DNA of 64,000 bases from Euwallacea fornicatus (lineage: Eukaryota; Arthropoda; Insecta; Coleoptera; Curculionidae): contig NC_089546.1 of the NCBI RefSeq assembly GCF_040115645.1, positions 682,001 through 746,000 on the forward strand, given 5' to 3'. Position 1 is the first letter of the stretch. Every line of letters begins with the position of its first letter. Positions 12,822 through 24,333 of this stretch are shown here, one piece after another. The notes below the pieces were generated by a model. That model saw only the letters and a program-made list of their open reading frames with translations, ran no database searches and was not told the origin of the DNA. The position numbers were made by a program, and so were the translations under genes.

Positions 12822-13435
12822 ACAGAGTGTCCCACTTAAAGCTGTGATTGAAGGTTATTCAAAAACGGTACGTTGTATGAAAAAATTTGAAATAACAGTT
12901 GTCCGGTAAAGAGGGGGAAATGTCATGAAGATAGTGACTTTTAGTCAAAATGACATTTTAAGTTTATTTGAAGGGCAACTTTTTTTTCAAATGACATCCC
13001 GTGTTTATTTTACAGATCCTTGTAGACTTTCAAAAAATAAATATCTTTTATTCGAACAATTTTTTATTAAACGTTTTTCTACAAAGTTATCCTTAATGTT
13101 TATCCAATTTTTGAGAGTCGAAATTATTGCATTTTTTTGCCAGAATAGTTTTGCAATGCATATTTTGTTTAAAGCTCTTAATAATCCTTCTATCTAATAA
13201 AAAAAATGTTTCTTTCTTTGGTGAATTCCAAAGATTTATATTTTTATTGACAATAAAGTAACTTTATCAACGTTTGTTTATAATTTCTTATACCATGTTT
13301 TGCGACAAATAACATACATGTATAGGAAACAGATTAATTAAAATATGCATGATTTAATTAAAAAATCCGTTCTTTTATCTACTTTTGGCCACTATTTTAG
13401 CGCAAATAGTGCCATTCAATTCTGAAACACCCTGT
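12822..13435 (+). mobile_element. Deletion derivative (MITE-like) of the 56.2-57.9 kb mariner-like family
   Basis: Termini are ACAGAGTGTCCCACTTAAAG and the reverse complement of ACAGGGTGTTTCAGAATTG, in TA-rich flanks. About the first 400 bp are clearly homologous to the left part of the longer element at 56209-57942, including a shared GTTGTCCGGTAAA block followed by an ATG. The frame at 12925-13197 is the untranslated leader of that family rather than a gene, because the homologous sequence in the longer copy is broken and precedes the transposase. Confidence 0.7.
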
Positions 13436-13446
13436 ATATATACATA

Positions 13447-15348
13447 TGCACTTTCACCAAAAATTAACTCCCCACCAAAAAGTAACCGAAATTTTATATA
13501 ATTTTTTTTCCAAAACTACTCCAATTTGAAAAATTTTTGGTGTATTAACTGTATTCCCATAGAAAGATCTATTTTATAAATATCGGGGGTAACAATTATA
13601 GCGTGTTTTTTATATAAAATTTGTGACACCTTGTAGAATCCAACAATTACATTATAAAGTTATAACTGAAATCACAATTTGACCTTATTTTGAATATTTT
13701 CTTTTTTCATTTACTCCATTACCTTTCCTCTTATATGACAAAAAACATCTCTTTATAGCATAACATGATTTTATTCATTTTAATTAACATTATAAACTCT
13801 AAAGTAAACAGCACGCCATGAAAAATCAAAGAATGATAGTAATTGTTAAATAGAAATGCAGTATTGGTCACTTCTTCTTTTGCAAGTTCTTTCGTTGATC
13901 AATATGTAACCTGAAATACGAAATCTTACTCGCGAAGAATGTGTCTCAATACCAATATTGTTTGAGGAAGGTTGGACTTGCCAAAGAATTGGTAGACAAT
14001 TTAATATAAGTCACACAACCGTTTCACGAGCTATACAAAGATATAGCGAGACTGGAAGTTATGGTCGCAGGCTGGACAAGAAAGAAATCGAATAACAACT
14101 CCGATTTAAGGTCGATTTCGAAGACTCTTAATATTAAGACAACGTTTTGTAACAGCTTGAACCCTTCAAAGTGGATTTCCAGATGCTAATGGTCTACAAA
14201 TTTGTACAGAAAGTATTCCAGCGACTAAGGAATTTGAAACAAAATTGCTACACGAGTTTCAGCTTTAACTAGAGTTCATCTGAGAACGAGGGAGAATTTT
14301 GCCAGGGAGCATCGTAATTGGTTAGAGGCTAAATAGCAACAGGTACTATTTACGGATGAGTCCCGATTTCGTTTGTGCAGTAATGACATATATATTTGTC
14401 TATATCGACGTCCGAACGAAAGGTAACTCAATGTAATTTCTGATATACCACATTATTTGGAGGAGGATGTCTGATGGTCTGGGGAAGTATTTTCTTGACA
14501 TCTCGCACCGAACTTGTCATCATAGATGGAAGCCTTACGGCTGAAAGATACATAATACAAGTTTTATACCAACGTCTACTGTCATTTACGTCATATTATA
14601 GGGCAAGGAATTTAGTTGATGCAAGACAATGCCAGGTCTCAAGTCGTTTGATTTTGAGAAATTATCTAAAGGAAATCAGTATTGCTACAATGGTATGACC
14701 AACTCACAGCCCAGATTTAAATCCCATAGAGAATTTCTAGGATATTTGAGAAAAGATTGGAAGAGGAATGTAACTTAAACACTTTGAAAGACATATTGCA
14801 GAGATTGATTCTAATATGGCAAAAACTGTACCAAGGTGATATGAAGTCTCTCATTTTAAATATGGGCCATAGTTGAGAAGAAGTTATTTGTGCTAATGGT
14901 GAAAATACTCATTAATGATATTTTCATTTAACTTGTTTCCTTGCACTTTGTTTTATTTCTTGTTTTTGGATATTAATTTTCAATAAAATCATATTATGTT
15001 ATAAAATAGTGTTTCTCAAGTAATAGGAAAAATATTGAAGTAAATCAAACAAGGAAATGTTAAAAAAAGGCACAACTAAAGTGTGATTCAAATTGTAGCT
15101 TGACAATTTAACCATTGAACTCTATAGGGTGATACAAATTTTTTGAAAAAAACACGCTATAATTGCTACACCCGATATTTATTAAAAAAAAAAGAGATTT
15201 TTATGTAAATACAGTTAATACACCAATATTCTGGAAGAGATAACCCGCCATTAAAAAAAAAAGTCCAAATTGGACAGTTTTGGAAAAAAAATTACATGAC
15301 ACTTTTGGTTATTTTTGGTGGAATGTAAATTTTTTAAGGAAGTGTATA
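13447..15348 (+). mobile_element. Tc1-like element with long inverted repeats, degenerate transposase
   Basis: Both ends carry related inverted repeats of about 200 bp (13447-13660 and 15115-15348), including CACGCTATAATTG and ACCAAAAA blocks. The transposase relic runs from about 13915 to 14915. It has a helix-turn-helix (TCQRIGRQFNISHTTVSRAI), then MVWGSIFLTSRTELVIIDGS, and a HSPDLNPIENF block containing the last catalytic residue. Multiple stops and frameshifts separate them, and the first and second catalytic Asp regions are badly eroded. Confidence 0.75.
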
Positions 15349-15930
15349 CACATTGTAATCTATGTAAGATGGAAACATATATATATATATAAAATAACAG
15401 AATCGGATGTGAAAGAGTGGGTGCACTGGTTTGAAGTAGAGGTGTAGTGTTTTGGTTTAAAACCAAATTGATATCTTGGTATATGCTTTCTCATCACTTG
15501 TTGAAGTCTGTTTTTATAATACATTTGAAGATTTTACTTAGCACTAGGAATAAAATAGTAAGCCTGTAGTTTTATGTGTGTGTGTATTATGTATATAAAA
15601 TTATATTTTTGTAATATTAGCATATTTATTGATAATAAATTTTAGATGAGTTTAAAGGATTGCAATTTCATTACATACTCCTATTATTAAGGCATTCCAT
15701 TAATAAATAATAGACAAATATTTGCCATTTAAATAAAGAATTAATGATGTACAAACACTTCTATGACGTGATTGTATATGGCATTGTGATACATATTTTT
15801 CATTCATATATTCTATAATTTGAAAAACTTTTCCTATGATAACCAATAATTTTAAATTATTTTAACCTGAAAGGGTTTTCTTTGAAGTAATTATTTTGGA
15901 TTTTATAAGATGTGAAAGACTTTTAGAAGA
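15349..15930. other. A+T-rich DNA with short TA and TG microsatellites
   Basis: Holds a (TA)n run near 15379-15391 and a (TG)n run near 15576-15585. No gene or bounded element is recognised. Confidence 0.4.
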
Positions 15931-15949
15931 ATAATGAGGAGAGACAACA

Positions 15950-16463
15950 ATCCTCATCTTTCACACCTCTTTAATAAAAACAAACTATTGACTGAAAGAA
16001 ATAGATATTCCTTCTCACTTTTTTTTGGATATCTGGTATATTCCGAATCAATGGCACCATCCTTCTCATGGTATTTCTCACAGGAACAGCCACCCAGATC
16101 AAAATTATTTATCCTTTATTAAAGTTAAAATCATATAAATTCATCAAAAGTTAACTTCAGTGCCAAGATAACTTATAAAACATATACTTAAATATGTATA
16201 TGTCAGAAAATTTTATTTTTGGTAGTGGAAGAGGATGGAATAAAGCACAAGTCTCGACAGTACTTCTTTACTTTCCTAAGATCAGGGATTGAATGCCCCC
16301 CCATACATATATCAGAGTCACCCTTGGTGCACCTGTTCTTTATCCCCAGAACAGGCACCCAGATCCTCACATTCTTCCCATGCTCGCATCCCTGAATCAC
16401 TCTCTTCACACTTCCATATGTTTTTGGCAAGATTATAAACAGACCTTCTTTATCTTTTATCAT
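15950..16463 (-). other. Two related candidate coding segments of unknown family
   Basis: On the minus strand, 16203-16463 is open for 86 codons in unusually G+C-rich sequence for the neighbourhood and contains RIWVPVLGIKNRC and SIPDLRKVKKYCRDLCF. A second segment about 300 bp downstream (roughly 15965-16120) reads KIILIWVAVPVRN and NIPDIQKKVRRNIYFF in one frame. The shared order IWV.V then IPD...K suggests a duplicated exon or a tandem gene fragment. A frame change lies just upstream of the first segment's ATG. I recognise no family. It could also be old transposon coding sequence. Confidence 0.3.
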
Positions 16464-18145
16464 GACCGATCTATTCCAACTAATTCAAGCTTAGTCCATT
16501 TCCAAGATGTAATAAGACACTAACAGCTGTTCGTAACATACTGCCTATGCCTAAGGCTAGGTTATAACACTATCTTTGTGAGACTACATGTTTTTCACAC
16601 TCACATTATACGAATTGATAAACACCCTCGTATCATTTTCTTCATAAAAGCTTACATATACACTTACCAGTAATACAATGATTTTCATTGAAAAGCACTA
16701 GAATTTCTGGACCTGAGAGAATTGAAGAATAAACCCTAATGATATTCGCAAAGAAAAATATTAGTGAAAACATGTTTGTCAATAAATTCACATCATTTTG
16801 AGGAGATCAAAGGGTTGAACATGAGTTTTGGTTTTTTTGACTAAACATAACCTTTTAACTCAAACTCCTACAGCAGATAAAAATGTCCCTACAATATCCC
16901 TACTTTATCGTAAAAATTTCCGTACTCCGACTCTTCCTATGTCAATCCCTATTTTGAATGCTGCACGACGTCTGAAAACAAATATTTGGTTATTGATGAC
17001 GTATGGTAGTACATATCTATTTTCATATAAATTAATGCATCATGAAGACCTTGACGCGACATCATGCTGAATCGGCCTTATCGCCAAAGCTATCGTTTTC
17101 CGCCTCCGTGTCGTTTGCGTTATTTCTCGCCGCGTTAGAAACGCCATAGTCCCTACTATCGCCATTATTGTAATATTTAATTTAATATAATTTAATATAT
17201 TTAATTACACACCTGCAAAGGTTTTTTCAGATTACACCTTATCTATCATGTTAAAGGGATTATTTAACGGAGTCGTAAACCTTACCAAATGCGTGAGCGA
17301 TATAATAGAACTTAACTAGATTATACCGGAAAACAATTGTTTTTGGTGGGCGCACGGGTTAAGAAAACTATTTAAGATAACTTTAATAATCCCGGTAGAA
17401 ATTAAAAAATGACGTAATTATGATTCATAATAATAGGACATTTATACCCTAAAACTTCCAATACCATTAACAACTATCACAACATATTTAACCCCAGGCT
17501 TTTCCTAGCTAGTAGAATCGATTTAATTTAAGTCAATCTCACCTAAAACGTATCCCATAAACTCTCAAAGATTCAAAAAACTTCGAAATGTCTTTGCCCT
17601 TCAAAATAGACCTCACCACTTCGAACTTCCTACACTTATGACTATACAGAGTGTCCCATAATTAGGTGCCAACCTTTAAACACTGCAATTTGTGTGCAAA
17701 AATAATACCAAATTAATAAATAAGTATGTGTCGTGAAGTGCTCTCTAACAGAGACATGGTGCCTTCAAAGAGACTCCGATGAGATTATATTTGCTAATTA
17801 ATTCCCAAATTACTTAACAAAAATGTATGAAACTTTTATATTTTCCCCATTTTGAGGTGCTCAATTGAAATATCTGACCAAAGTAATTAACTGTAAACCA
17901 TAAACCTGTCATTGAGAGGGTTTGTGTTACAAATACAGCCATATTTCATTAGGAAATGTGAATTCTATATTTCTTTGCTGAAAATATATAAACCTAGAGT
18001 TTTTTACTCAAAACGATACTCTTGAATAATATCTCTAAATGTCACCGTTTTTGAGGAAAATTCAATTTAATGTTTTGCATACATTTCTTATTATTTTCAG
18101 GAAAATGCTAAAGTAGGTTTTGAACCAAAAGCTACTTGTTTAATA
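16464..18145. other. Mostly unassigned DNA left of the Tigger element
   Basis: One transposon-type terminus (ACAGAGTGTCCCATAATTAG) starts near 17645. A CpG-richer patch at about 17080-17170 is open on both strands but matches nothing I know. No gene is called. Confidence 0.35.
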
Positions 18146-18319
18146 CAGCAGACGTTCGATAATGTGAACTAATTAAAACCAAGTGTGGTTCACATTATCG
18201 AAATGTTTCCATTAGCGAACGTAATTTAAAAATTCAAAGATTTATTGAAAGAAACGTTTAATACTAACATACCTATAAAAAATTAACAAATATTCTTTTA
18301 TTGTAGTAATAAGTAGTTA

Positions 18320-19971
18320 TTAATTAGAAGAAAAATAATCAGCAATTTTAGTCTGCGTAAATTTGCGATTAGCATTATCTTCTAATGCCTGAGCCCGTAA
18401 TTTACGAAGAACTAAAATATCCGCGTATGACACTTCTTTTCTTTCAGCCCAATCTAAAGCTTCATTAAATATATGTACAGCTTGGGCATCAGTCACCAAA
18501 CTTTTTGCTTCAATGGAATCGTCTTCATCATTCTCACTGTTCTCATCTTTAGTAGCATCATTCGTTAGTTTGTCCTCGTTCCAAATATTAATATCAGCTG
18601 AGGTACAAACAGTGTTAGGATTCACTACTTTCAATAAATTAACAACATCCAATGATGCACTATTGACAATAGAGTCAACGCTGGATAGCAAACGTTCTCT
18701 AATTACACTTAAGGGAACATTCTCTTCTTCATTATCTTCATCATTGGTACTAAACAGCTTATTCCAACATTTTGCAATAGTTTCCTGATTAAGTTCACTC
18801 CAGGCCATATGTAAATCTGTGACAGCTTCTCTTAATGTTACTTTTTTTAAAGCATCAGATATGTTTTGAGGATTCTTAGACAAAACAGATGAAAGTAAAA
18901 ACTTTCGATAGTACAGTTTTGTTAGTCTTATTATATTCTGGTCCATTGGTTGAATTATTGATGTTACGTTAGGAGGCATGTACATAACAAAAATTGACCC
19001 ATCTCTGCTCCTCAGTTGTTGTTCTGGAGGATGACATGGTGCATTATCCAATAGTAATAACGCTTTTATTGGAAGCTTCTGTTCTTTTAGGAAATTTTTT
19101 ACCTACAAATTGAAAAACATCTTTAAATTATGCACAGATCATTTGTGTTTGTTTATTGTTATACCTGAGGAACAAAGCGCTTATGAAACCATTTCAGGAA
19201 TATACCGCTAGTCATCCAGGCGGTTTTTGAACAGTCATAATCAACAGGAACTTTAAAATTTTTAAATGATCGTGGATTTTGTGCTTTTCCTATTACCAAT
19301 GGTTTTATCTTGTGTGAACCATTAGCATTAGTACAGGCCAAAAACGTTATTCGTTGTTTTTCTGTTTTTATACCCGGAGCAGATTTTTCATATGATGCAG
19401 CGTAAGTTTTCTCTGGTAACATTTTCCAATAAAGACCACTTTCATCTGCGTTGTAAATTTGTTCCATTCTTAAATCTAACTCTTTAATGATTTTTATCAA
19501 TTTTTCTTTAAATGGTTGTACTAATTGTGGTTGTGCTGATAATTTTTCACCAGATATAGATAACAGTCGAATTCCATATCTTCCTTTGAATCGTTGCAGC
19601 CAGCCATCACTAGCAACGAAATTTTCAGTTTCTTTCAGTTTTTGATTTAACAATTTAGCTCTCTCTTTAAGTATTTCGCCACTAATTGGAACATGATTTT
19701 CCCGCTGTTGTAAAAACCACTTATACAGAGAATTTTCCATTTTGGGTGCCTTTGCATTTTTTAAAGTTCTTCTATTTCCCGGTCCTCCAAATGTATTGCA
19801 CGTTCTTTGTAAAAGTTGTCTTTTCATGCGCTTAATTTTGCAAATTGTTGCTTTTGATACACCATATTTTTTTGCTAATTGTGTTACTCCAGCGCCTAAT
19901 GAAACTTCTTCTATAATTTTCACTTTCTCACTTAATTTTAAACATTTTCTTTTATACGACATGGATGCCAT
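18320..19971 (-). CDS. Tigger-type transposase (two exons)
   Basis: Exon 1 is 19165-19971 and exon 2 is 18320-19102; removing the 62-bp GT-AG intron gives 529 aa with no stops. Residues about 10-50 form an N-terminal helix-turn-helix (VTQLAKKYGVSKATICKIKR). Residues about 75-135 are a CENP-B/Tc5-type DNA-binding domain (SDGWLQRFKGRYGIR). The DDE_1 catalytic domain shows Asp176 (YNADESGLYW), Asp288 (LLLLDNAPCHPP) and Asp323 (IIQPMDQN); the last two are separated by 34 residues, fitting the pogo/Tigger DDxD spacing. An acidic stretch follows (about 375-465). The extreme C-terminus QTKIADYF matches the PCNA-interacting (PIP-box) pattern known from pogo transposase. The enzyme cuts and pastes its own element at TA sites. 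All catalytic residues are present, so activity is possible but unproven. Confidence 0.92.
19103..19164 (-). other. 62-bp intron in the Tigger transposase
   Basis: The donor is CAG/GTATAA and the acceptor is TTTGTAG/GTAAAA on the minus strand. Splicing is in phase between codons 269 and 270. If the intron is retained, translation stops two codons after the donor (GTA TAA), leaving both DNA-binding domains and only the first catalytic Asp. Confidence 0.85.
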
Positions 19972-20135
19972 GATCGTAAAAATGTATTAACGCATGCAAT
20001 GTATTGGTTGTTATAACGTATGTATAAACGTGTTCTAAACACCATCTACGACTGGCTTGGTTTGCCAGGTTTGTCGTACTTTCTTGCAAAGGTGAATCCC
20101 CAACATAAATCGGCGATTCACCGTCGCAAAAAGTT

Positions 20136-20254
20136 GTTTACGTCATCGAGCGTATACATTGTTTACATTATCGCGTGTTCCGTTTGATGCTATAGAACGA
20201 AGTATGTGTTTACATTAGCGCAAGTTTTAGTTATCCCATATTTACGTTATCGAG
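20136..20254 (+). promoter_or_regulatory. Repeated subterminal motifs at the right Tigger end
   Basis: Four copies of GTTTACATTATCG-like sequence lie at about 20136-20152, 20161-20175, 20208-20221 and 20240-20254, all in the same orientation and upstream of the transposase start at 19971. They match the terminal repeat itself, so they are likely transposase-binding sites. They may also overlap the promoter. Confidence 0.6.
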
Positions 20255-20263
20255 CGTCTGCTG

Positions 20264-22250
20264 TATTTGATAATTTTGTATTTTTATGTACTAATTAGTT
20301 ATTTTTATCAACTAGTTATATTAAGCACATAAAATAAAGCTAATAATAATCATAAATAAAGTGAATATCACCCAGATCACTATTTGTAAAACAGTTCTGA
20401 TTAATATAAAATCGGAACAAAACTACCCGTTTAATGCTAATAAAATCTATCACCTTATCTTAAGAGTTTGATGATAAACATAATTTTTTGTTGCATTAGT
20501 GGGTTTATAATATTCTTATTAAGTTAAAGTAATTTTTTTTGATTTATTGCACCGATTTTTTAAAACGTTTTTTTTACAATATTTAAAGTCGGGGCAAAAA
20601 AATTTCAGTATACTTGTAAAAAAAATTGAAATACCTTTAATTTGATGTGCCACTTGACCCTCCCGTACGATTTAAGATTCTCGAAGGGGTTGCGACTTTG
20701 TTTAAAGGCATGAGTCTACACCTATGATTTTGATCTAAAAATGTCCCTTTTAAAAGTAAAATTGACGTGTCTCGAAGTTTTCCGAAGAAAAAAATTCTAT
20801 TCAAGATGTTTCAGGTGGACTGTTTTAAATGGGCCACCTTATATAAGAAATTTAAAAAAATCCTTTCAGATTGCTTGCAATTGTAAAATTAAACCATCAC
20901 ATAATTATAAATTTAAATAGAAAAAGAAGAAAATATAATATTGATAGCGATGATATTTACAAAACAAAAACACAATTTCTCAATAAGTCAAAACTGATAA
21001 TCTATTTAATTCAAAACACTCAGGAAATAAATATTTTTTTTAACAACATAAGTTATTCTTTGAAATGCTGCACACCTATGTAGTATAACATTGAAAATAC
21101 CTCTCACAATTATACGTGTTCACTGATGTTGATCGGAAATACGTCCAAATTTTTTTGGCCAATATGCGAAAGTACCTCTTCCTTGTGGATCCTCTCTAAA
21201 TGAGTAGATACAAGCATTGAAGTTCTCAATACGCCAAATACTCGATTCCCTTTAGTAAGCCAATGCTCTGACATGCAGAAAACAAGCAATAAACAATGCT
21301 TATATTTATCAAAAAAGCCAGTAATTTTTTAAACTTATGTCTAATGAATCTTGTATTACACATACTGACATTCTTCTTTGGCTTTTGTCTTTACATTTTC
21401 GTACTTTGTCGTACTTGCGGTGATTGACACATAACTTCAGCACTACTTCTTTATTAAACAGAACATCTTTTTAGCTACTGGCAAAACACTTCAAGTATAC
21501 TGGAATGCATACCAGTACTAATATACTAGAAATAACTTTTTTGTCGTCGGGAAAAACTAAAAACATCCGGAGGGACGTACTAGTGACGGGATAGCATACG
21601 ATTCGTTGGGGGTACCTATCCACTAAAAACCTCGAGCTTTCTGTACCTGCAGTTTACAACAACCCGGAACTATTCCTGGAAAGTTAAACGTTAGGGTAGA
21701 GGGTCTTGAGGTTTCGACTTTCTCTTACTTCTAAGTCTGGGATTATTGTCTGTCTTGAGTGATACTTTTCCTTAACCATCTTAGAAATGGTATTACTAAA
21801 ATGATTCCATTTTGTTTTGTACTTCCACATTCCACTGATGATAGATATCGGGATTAGGTTGCCAATCAATTTTTTTTAACACGTAACTCGCTGATCTTTG
21901 AATAACGGGCATTGGAATACTGGAAAGAACCTGGTTTTTGATAGCTCCATTATTATTAAAAGAGACATTTTTAAATACAAAAGATAGTTTTAAAGAAGTT
22001 TTGAACAAACTTTTGAAGGTAATATAAGAGAAAAAAATATAAAATCCTATATCACTAAAATCAGCTTAAACAGGGCTATGTCCCATTATAAAAATTTAAA
22101 ATTGGATTTCTATATTAAACAATAATTTCTCTTACAACTCTAATTAAGGTCAGCACCTTATTTCTGAAAAGTAAAAAATATCAAACATACATAAGAAAAC
22201 TATTACCCGCTTTGGAAATAATTCACGGGTTAACTAAATTTGCATTGACA
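20264..22250. other. Unassigned DNA right of the Tigger element
   Basis: A block at about 20640-20840 (CCACTTGACCC ... GTTTTAAATGGGCCACC) resembles the end of an interspersed repeat. Minus-strand open segments at 21796-22008 and 21684-21869 overlap in different frames near ATTGATTGGCAACC and might be one broken frame, but no family is recognised. Confidence 0.3.
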
Positions 22251-22259
22251 ACAAGAAAA

Positions 22260-22830
22260 CCATGGTAGCTGTTGGGTCTGATATGAGTTAGAAGGTACAC
22301 ACAGAACCGGTGGCATCATTCATTCCAAATTTGATATGAAGAGTTCCTCTAGATATCCGATCAATCGGTAATATTACAAAAGAGCTGTATCATGTAGACT
22401 GGATATGGGAAGTTCAGAATATATTAGTGTGTGTGCATTATGTTAAAGGGTAAATTTGTACTAAGTTTGTTTGAATTCGGGTCATATTAGATATTCAGTC
22501 CATCGGTTTTGATGATTTGATTGATGTAAAAGAGAGGTATTCTATATATAAATTGGATATGGGAGATGCAAAATTTATCATGGTATGAATCCCTTCGGGG
22601 ACATAATTTGTGTCTCGTCAAGTTGATCTTGTGTAATTCTGAATAACCGATTAATCCATTTCTGTAAAATATTGCTGGAGGGGAGAATTCTTTAGATTGA
22701 ATATGGAAAGTTTAGAATTTATCGGTGTACGCACCATACCAGAAAAATAATTAATGCCAAGTTAGTTGACTTCGGGTAACTCTAAATACCTGATTAATCT
22801 TTTCTTTTCACTTATAAAATTAGGTTGCCC
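22260..22830. repeat. Degenerate tandem repeat with ~150-bp units
   Basis: A recurring block is seen at about 22400 (GGATATGGGAAGTTCAGAAT), 22555 (GGATATGGGAGATGCAAAAT) and 22699 (GAATATGGAAAGTTTAGAAT), spaced about 154 and 144 bp. Each is followed about 100 bp later by a CCGATTAATC-like segment. A weaker fourth copy lies near 22279. The units have diverged, so this is an old satellite or minisatellite fragment. Confidence 0.55.
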
Positions 22831-23230
22831 CTGGGAAAGCTACTAGTAATATAAATCCATAAACAGATAGAAGGAATGTGAAAAACCTTTCAATTAGGGT
22901 GCTGTGAACAAATTCGTCACCTTATTCAAATATTCTGAATATGGAGAAATAGTTATCACCTTCATTGCTGCAAATACGTATAGCCTGCTTATAATGTGTC
23001 TTTTGAAGAAAAGAAATAATTCTAAAGTCAAATGACAAACTTATTCTGGGTTTATTTGCAAAAATAAGTATGATACGTAAATAGAAACAATAGGCACATA
23101 TTGAAACTAATACTCATCTAACAATAACGAATTTCGATCAATTTAGCCTAAAGGTTAGAAACAATTAATCTGATATCAAACACTAGTCTTCAAAAAATGA
23201 ATATTATTTTAATTCAAAAAAGAACTATAT

Positions 23231-24333
23231 TTATTCCTTCTTGCTTTTCTTTTTCGGGGTCTCTACATCGCTTCCGCTATTACTGCTCTCACTTGCACTA
23301 CTCCCACTGCTTCCTCCAGACTTTCTCTTACTACCTTTCTTCTCCTCTTCCTTCGTAGGTTTCTCCTCCTCTTCGCTGCTATCATTATTACTTGAAATTT
23401 TCAAACTGCCCAGTTTTTCCTCATAATTGGACACATTTTTTTTTATTTTGTTTGCCTCTGGGCTGTAAGCCCACAAAATTAACCTTAAATGCTCTTTTGT
23501 AGGCAAATCTTCGCTACTCCATAAATCTGGACGAGACTCCTCATATTCCTTCCAGATTTTCTTGAGTTCCTTGTTCCGCACTATATCCCATGTAGACTGG
23601 TTTTCTCCACTTGAGACTGTTCTCAAGTTCTTGTAATCGCCTTTTGCGTTTTCTTTATAGGCCTTAAGAAACTTATCTGCCAATTCACTTTCAATGCCAT
23701 ATTTTTCTTTTAGAGGAAGTAGAGCCTGGACCGAAGATAAAGGGAGATATGCTTTGTTTTCTTTCGCCAAGTTTTTGAATTCGAAGTCTTTTAACCAATC
23801 ATCGAAGGTTTTCAAGGCATCGTTGATGTTTTGGAGTTTTTCTTTATCTTTTGTGACTAAAAAAGGTTAAAAAAACATACATATTGATGTGAACAATAAT
23901 AAATAAACAATTAATCTTCTCTCTTATTAATGTATACAATTGAGGCGGCATTGCAAAAAATAATGCCGCCGGACCACGTATGTATATTTCATAAATTGTT
24001 AATTTCGTAAGACTAAAGATAGCTTGCTACACAGTGGCCTCAAGTTTTATTTTGGCTTATGACGATGGATCTCGGATATATTTATATAGTATATGAATAA
24101 ATTTTTCGAGGTAAATGCGGAAAGTTTTGGCACCTTAATTTGCTCACATTTTTAATACCCAAAAATGTTTAATTATTCTTACGAGTTAAGGTTCTTTTGG
24201 CTCGTCCAATAAGTCCTTTGATTGCTAATTTCTGGTAATCCGGGTCTCTGCCTTCGAGAATTTGTAAGGTCTCCAAAGCTTTCTCTTTATCCTTAAAACC
24301 CAAACCTGGCACGGTATCTGGTTTGTCTGCCAT
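23231..24333 (-). CDS. Conserved insect protein of unknown function, basic Ser/acid-rich tail
   Basis: Two coding exons, 24183-24333 and 23231-23856, join through a clean GTAAGA donor and TTTTTTTAG acceptor to give 258 aa. The N-terminus (MADKPDTVPGLGFKDKEKAL, then GRDPDYQKLAIKGLIGRAKR) and the middle (WLKDFEFKNLAKENKAYLPL, LRLILWAYSPEANKIKK) are well-formed, probably helical sequence, which I recall as conserved among arthropod uncharacterised proteins. Residues about 200-258 are low complexity: Ser/Glu-rich, then SKRKSGGSSGSS and a terminal PKKKSKKE that could act as a nuclear localisation signal. There are no membrane segments or catalytic motifs. Start choice: the ATG follows a good acceptor and no upstream in-frame coding is needed. 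AATAAA overlaps the stop codon. The function is unknown. Confidence 0.88.

Larger units (their letters stand above)
18146..20263 (-). mobile_element. Apparently intact Tigger (pogo superfamily) DNA transposon
   Basis: The element is 2118 bp and flanked by TA (18144-18145 and 20264-20265). Its inverted termini are CAGCAGACGTTCGATAATGT on the left and, read inwards from the right, CAGCAGACGCTCGATAACGT. It encodes one transposase on the minus strand. The left end contains a perfect 15-bp inverted pair (TTCGATAATGTGAAC and its complement, 18-bp spacer). The right end holds at least four direct copies of a CGATAATGTAAAC-like motif. Clear duplication, matched ends and an open frame point to a recent insertion. 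Confidence 0.92.

Noticed and set aside
12925..13197. 90-codon plus-strand ORF
   Set aside because: It lies wholly inside a MITE. The homologous frame in the copy at 56288 is shorter and differs, so it is noncoding leader of the element.
18513..18788. 91-codon plus-strand Ser-rich ORF
   Set aside because: Antisense shadow of the acidic tail of the Tigger transposase.
23241..23426. 61-codon plus-strand Leu/Ser-rich ORF resembling a signal peptide
   Set aside because: Antisense shadow of the low-complexity tail of the 23.2-24.3 kb gene.
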